From the NCBI GenBank assembly GCA_029010575.1, contig JAQXKS010000017.1:1-64000 (forward strand): 64,000 nt of DNA, in the 5' to 3' direction. Position numbers and translations under genes: made by a program. The notes beneath the pieces are model-generated. The model was given only the letters and a program-made list of their open reading frames with translations, did not search any database and had not been told where the DNA came from. The stretch is from Bacteroidales bacterium. GTDB taxonomy: Bacteria; Bacteroidota; Bacteroidia; Bacteroidales; UBA932. Of the stretch, positions 62,024 to 64,000 are shown in pieces (the stretch's first letter is position 1; each line of letters begins with the position of its first letter).

Positions 62024-62783
62024 CGGGAATTGCTATTGTCTTTCTTCAGAAGATCATACCATTCTGATAGATGCCGGGATTGGTGTAAGAACCATTAAGA
62101 AGAGGCTTGCCGACCACGATATTGATATCAGGTCGGTAGAGATGATTCTCATTACTCACGACCATGCAGATCATGTTAGGGGACTCGGTAAACTTGCCCA
62201 GTCGCTAAGTGTTCCTATCTTTACGACTTCAGTTCTTCATAATGCACTTTCGAATTACGGTTATATCGATGAATCCCTCTCAGGGTGTGTTCGTGTGGTG
62301 CGTGTTGGAGCTGTATTCGAACACAGGGGGGTGAAATTCTATCCTTTTGAGGTTCCGCATGATGCCACTCAGACTCTTGGTTATTATATTGATTTCTGCG
62401 GCACCAAAATTACTGTTATGACTGACTTGGGGTATGTCCCACAAAGGGGGATTTTGTGTGCTTCAAATTCTGATTATGTGGTGGTTGAATCCAACTACGA
62501 TGTGGAGATGCTTCTGAATGGTCCTTATCCTGCTGAATTGAAAAAGAGGGTTTTGGGAGAGTGGGGGCATCTGAGCAATGAGGATTGTGCATCTGCTTTG
62601 CAGAATTATTATCACAAAGGGCTAAAAGGAATTTTTCTTTGTCATTTGAGCAAGGAAAACAATACCCCGGAACGGGCTTTGGAGGCTACCCGCAGAAGGG
62701 TTGATTATCTGAAGGTTAACTACGAGAATGAACCTCTTCTGGCAGTCCTTCCAAGGAGCGAAAGTGCAGAGTTTATTTTATAG
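61989..62783 (+). CDS. MBL-fold metallohydrolase (ORF track start 61980)
   Basis: LSSGSNGNCYCL; ILIDAGIG; LITHDHADHVRGLGKL; LGEWGHLSNEDCA. Confidence 0.92.
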   Translation: MKRFITLSSGSNGNCYCLSSEDHTILIDAGIGVRTIKKRLADHDIDIRSVEMILITHDHADHVRGLGKLAQSLSVPIFTTSVLHNALSNYGYIDESLSGCVRVVRVGAVFEHRGVKFYPFEVPHDATQTLGYYIDFCGTKITVMTDLGYVPQRGILCASNSDYVVVESNYDVEMLLNGPYPAELKKRVLGEWGHLSNEDCASALQNYYHKGLKGIFLCHLSKENNTPERALEATRRRVDYLKVNYENEPLLAVLPRSESAEFIL

Positions 62784-62824
62784 AGAGGATGACCCTTTTG
62801 GGGCCAGCCTCTCTGGGTTGTTAT

Positions 62825-63244
62825 CTATAATTTGGTTAGCTGCGAGCATGCTTTGTAATAGTAGGGTACATATTCGAAAATTTGACAAAATCGGTCATTA
62901 CCCTTCTTGCTCGAGTAAATATCGACTCTCATGCCCTCTCCTTCGCTTTTGTGATCTGCAAGAACTAGTGTGGAGGGTGAACTGTCAAGAGATTTAAGCA
63001 GTTCATTTTTCCTACTTAAGGGGTAATAAAACTCTTTTTTGGTGTAGAGCATCCCTGTGTCGCTGTCTTTATAATCTTTTGGTACGATAAAAGGTACTAC
63101 TGCCGATGCTATCAGTAGTGCAAAGGCAAGGTAGTGGAGGAGTGTGTTATCTACAAGTATAAATAGTGCAATCGCCGATGAAAGTAATATCGCGATTGAG
63201 ACCCAACCTAATACGGGGAAGGTCTTGGTGAATCTGTCGTTCAT
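62825..63244 (-). CDS. Hypothetical membrane protein (two TM segments)
   Basis: 139 aa ORF; hydrophobic LGWVSIAILLSSAIALFILV and LLHYLAFALLIASAVVPFIV. Confidence 0.6.
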   Translation of the reverse strand: MNDRFTKTFPVLGWVSIAILLSSAIALFILVDNTLLHYLAFALLIASAVVPFIVPKDYKDSDTGMLYTKKEFYYPLSRKNELLKSLDSSPSTLVLADHKSEGEGMRVDIYSSKKGNDRFCQIFEYVPYYYKACSQLTKL

Positions 63245-63319
63245 GTAAATCTGTAAATTTATTTTTTTTAAGTAATATAGAATGCTGAAAATATGGTGTT
63301 TTGACCTTGTTTCAGACTT

Positions 63320-63760
63320 CTAAATCGTGAATTTACAGATATTTATCAAGATGGATCGTGAAAGTGTGTAACCTGAGTGGCGCTCTAATGGCCTTCCTAA
63401 AGTGTGTGAAAAGGTATGATTAAGAAGATGGTCTTTTCTTCCGATGAGGTAGGGGAAGATGCTTGTGCCGCCATCAGGGATGTGTCGTATGGTAGTAATA
63501 ATGGTAGAGGTGATAGCATCAATGGCGCATACAGGCTGCAAGTATGAATTATTGTGCTCTACATTATTATTTTGTATATCAGAAATTTGGGAATATGTTG
63601 CACCGGTATCGGCACCGTGGAACAGCTCTTTTCTCGAACTGTTTGAGATGATTGATACCAAAAGGGCCAGCACCAGTAACTGTGCTATGAGCATATTCCT
63701 TATGTTGTTCTGCATGATACGGAAATGTTGTTGTGTTCTGCCCCGCAAGAAATGTACCAT
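63320..63760 (-). CDS. Hypothetical protein with N-terminal TM
   Basis: NMLIAQLLVLALLVSIISN; starts 10 bp after the stop of the upstream partial ORF. Confidence 0.45.
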   Translation of the reverse strand: MVHFLRGRTQQHFRIMQNNIRNMLIAQLLVLALLVSIISNSSRKELFHGADTGATYSQISDIQNNNVEHNNSYLQPVCAIDAITSTIITTIRHIPDGGTSIFPYLIGRKDHLLNHTFSHTLGRPLERHSGYTLSRSILINICKFTI

Positions 63761-63770
63761 TATTTTAAAC

Positions 63771-64000
63771 TCAAAGAGTTCGGCTCATCATAGAATGGAG
63801 TGAAAATGAATAGGTACCTTTGGAGTCAAGGTAGGTGATGGAATCACTCAGCAGTCTCTGCTTTGATGCTTCAGGAATATCCGAGTGCAGCATTGTCAAG
63901 ACAAAAAGCTCCAATGCCTCATCTGACAAATGCAGTGTGTCAACCAGGAAAGAGACGGGGTGCTTTTCTGACAAAACGGCAGCAGGATCAAAATTCAGAC
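63771..64000 (-). CDS. C-terminal part of a hypothetical protein running off the right edge
   Basis: Frame open to the window edge: LNFDPAAVLSEKHPVSFLVDTLHLSDEALELFVLTMLHSDIPEASKQRLLSDS... Confidence 0.5.
   Translation of the reverse strand, partial: LNFDPAAVLSEKHPVSFLVDTLHLSDEALELFVLTMLHSDIPEASKQRLLSDSITYLDSKGTYSFSLHSMMSRTL

Noticed and set aside
62782-62814. Confident intrinsic terminator after the MBL gene
   Set aside because: Hairpin is imperfect and lacks a clear T tract on the plus strand; kept only as part of the recurrent-hairpin observation.

Overview
The window looks like chromosomal DNA from a Bacteroidetes/Bacteroidales-type bacterium. This is inferred from TAnnTTTG promoter boxes, a DUF4290-FtsK-LolA gene order and a DUF2764-containing V-type ATPase operon. 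Most of it is orderly core metabolism: an Nqr operon (NqrA-F), a UvrD/PcrA helicase, FtsK, a thiamine operon behind a TPP riboswitch, a V-type ATPase operon, a biotin-dependent Na+-pumping decarboxylase (methylmalonyl-CoA type), RecF and PdxB, a 2-oxoacid:ferredoxin oxidoreductase next to an ADP-forming acyl-CoA synthetase, and a methylthioadenosine salvage operon. The accessory part is at the left edge (about 1-5.8 kb). It holds a 5'-truncated DUF4143-type ATPase remnant, a degenerate ~32 bp repeat tract, and a minus-strand operon-like block. That block encodes a candidate toxin, an XRE antitoxin with a C-terminal tail, a SecB-like chaperone, a small unknown ORF and a PLD-DEAD/DEAH helicase. 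This toxin-antitoxin-chaperone (TAC)-like block, with palindromic operators at its promoter, is the best candidate for an undescribed system. No tRNA, rRNA or CRISPR array was recognised. All calls are from reading the sequence and the supplied translations; no database search was run.
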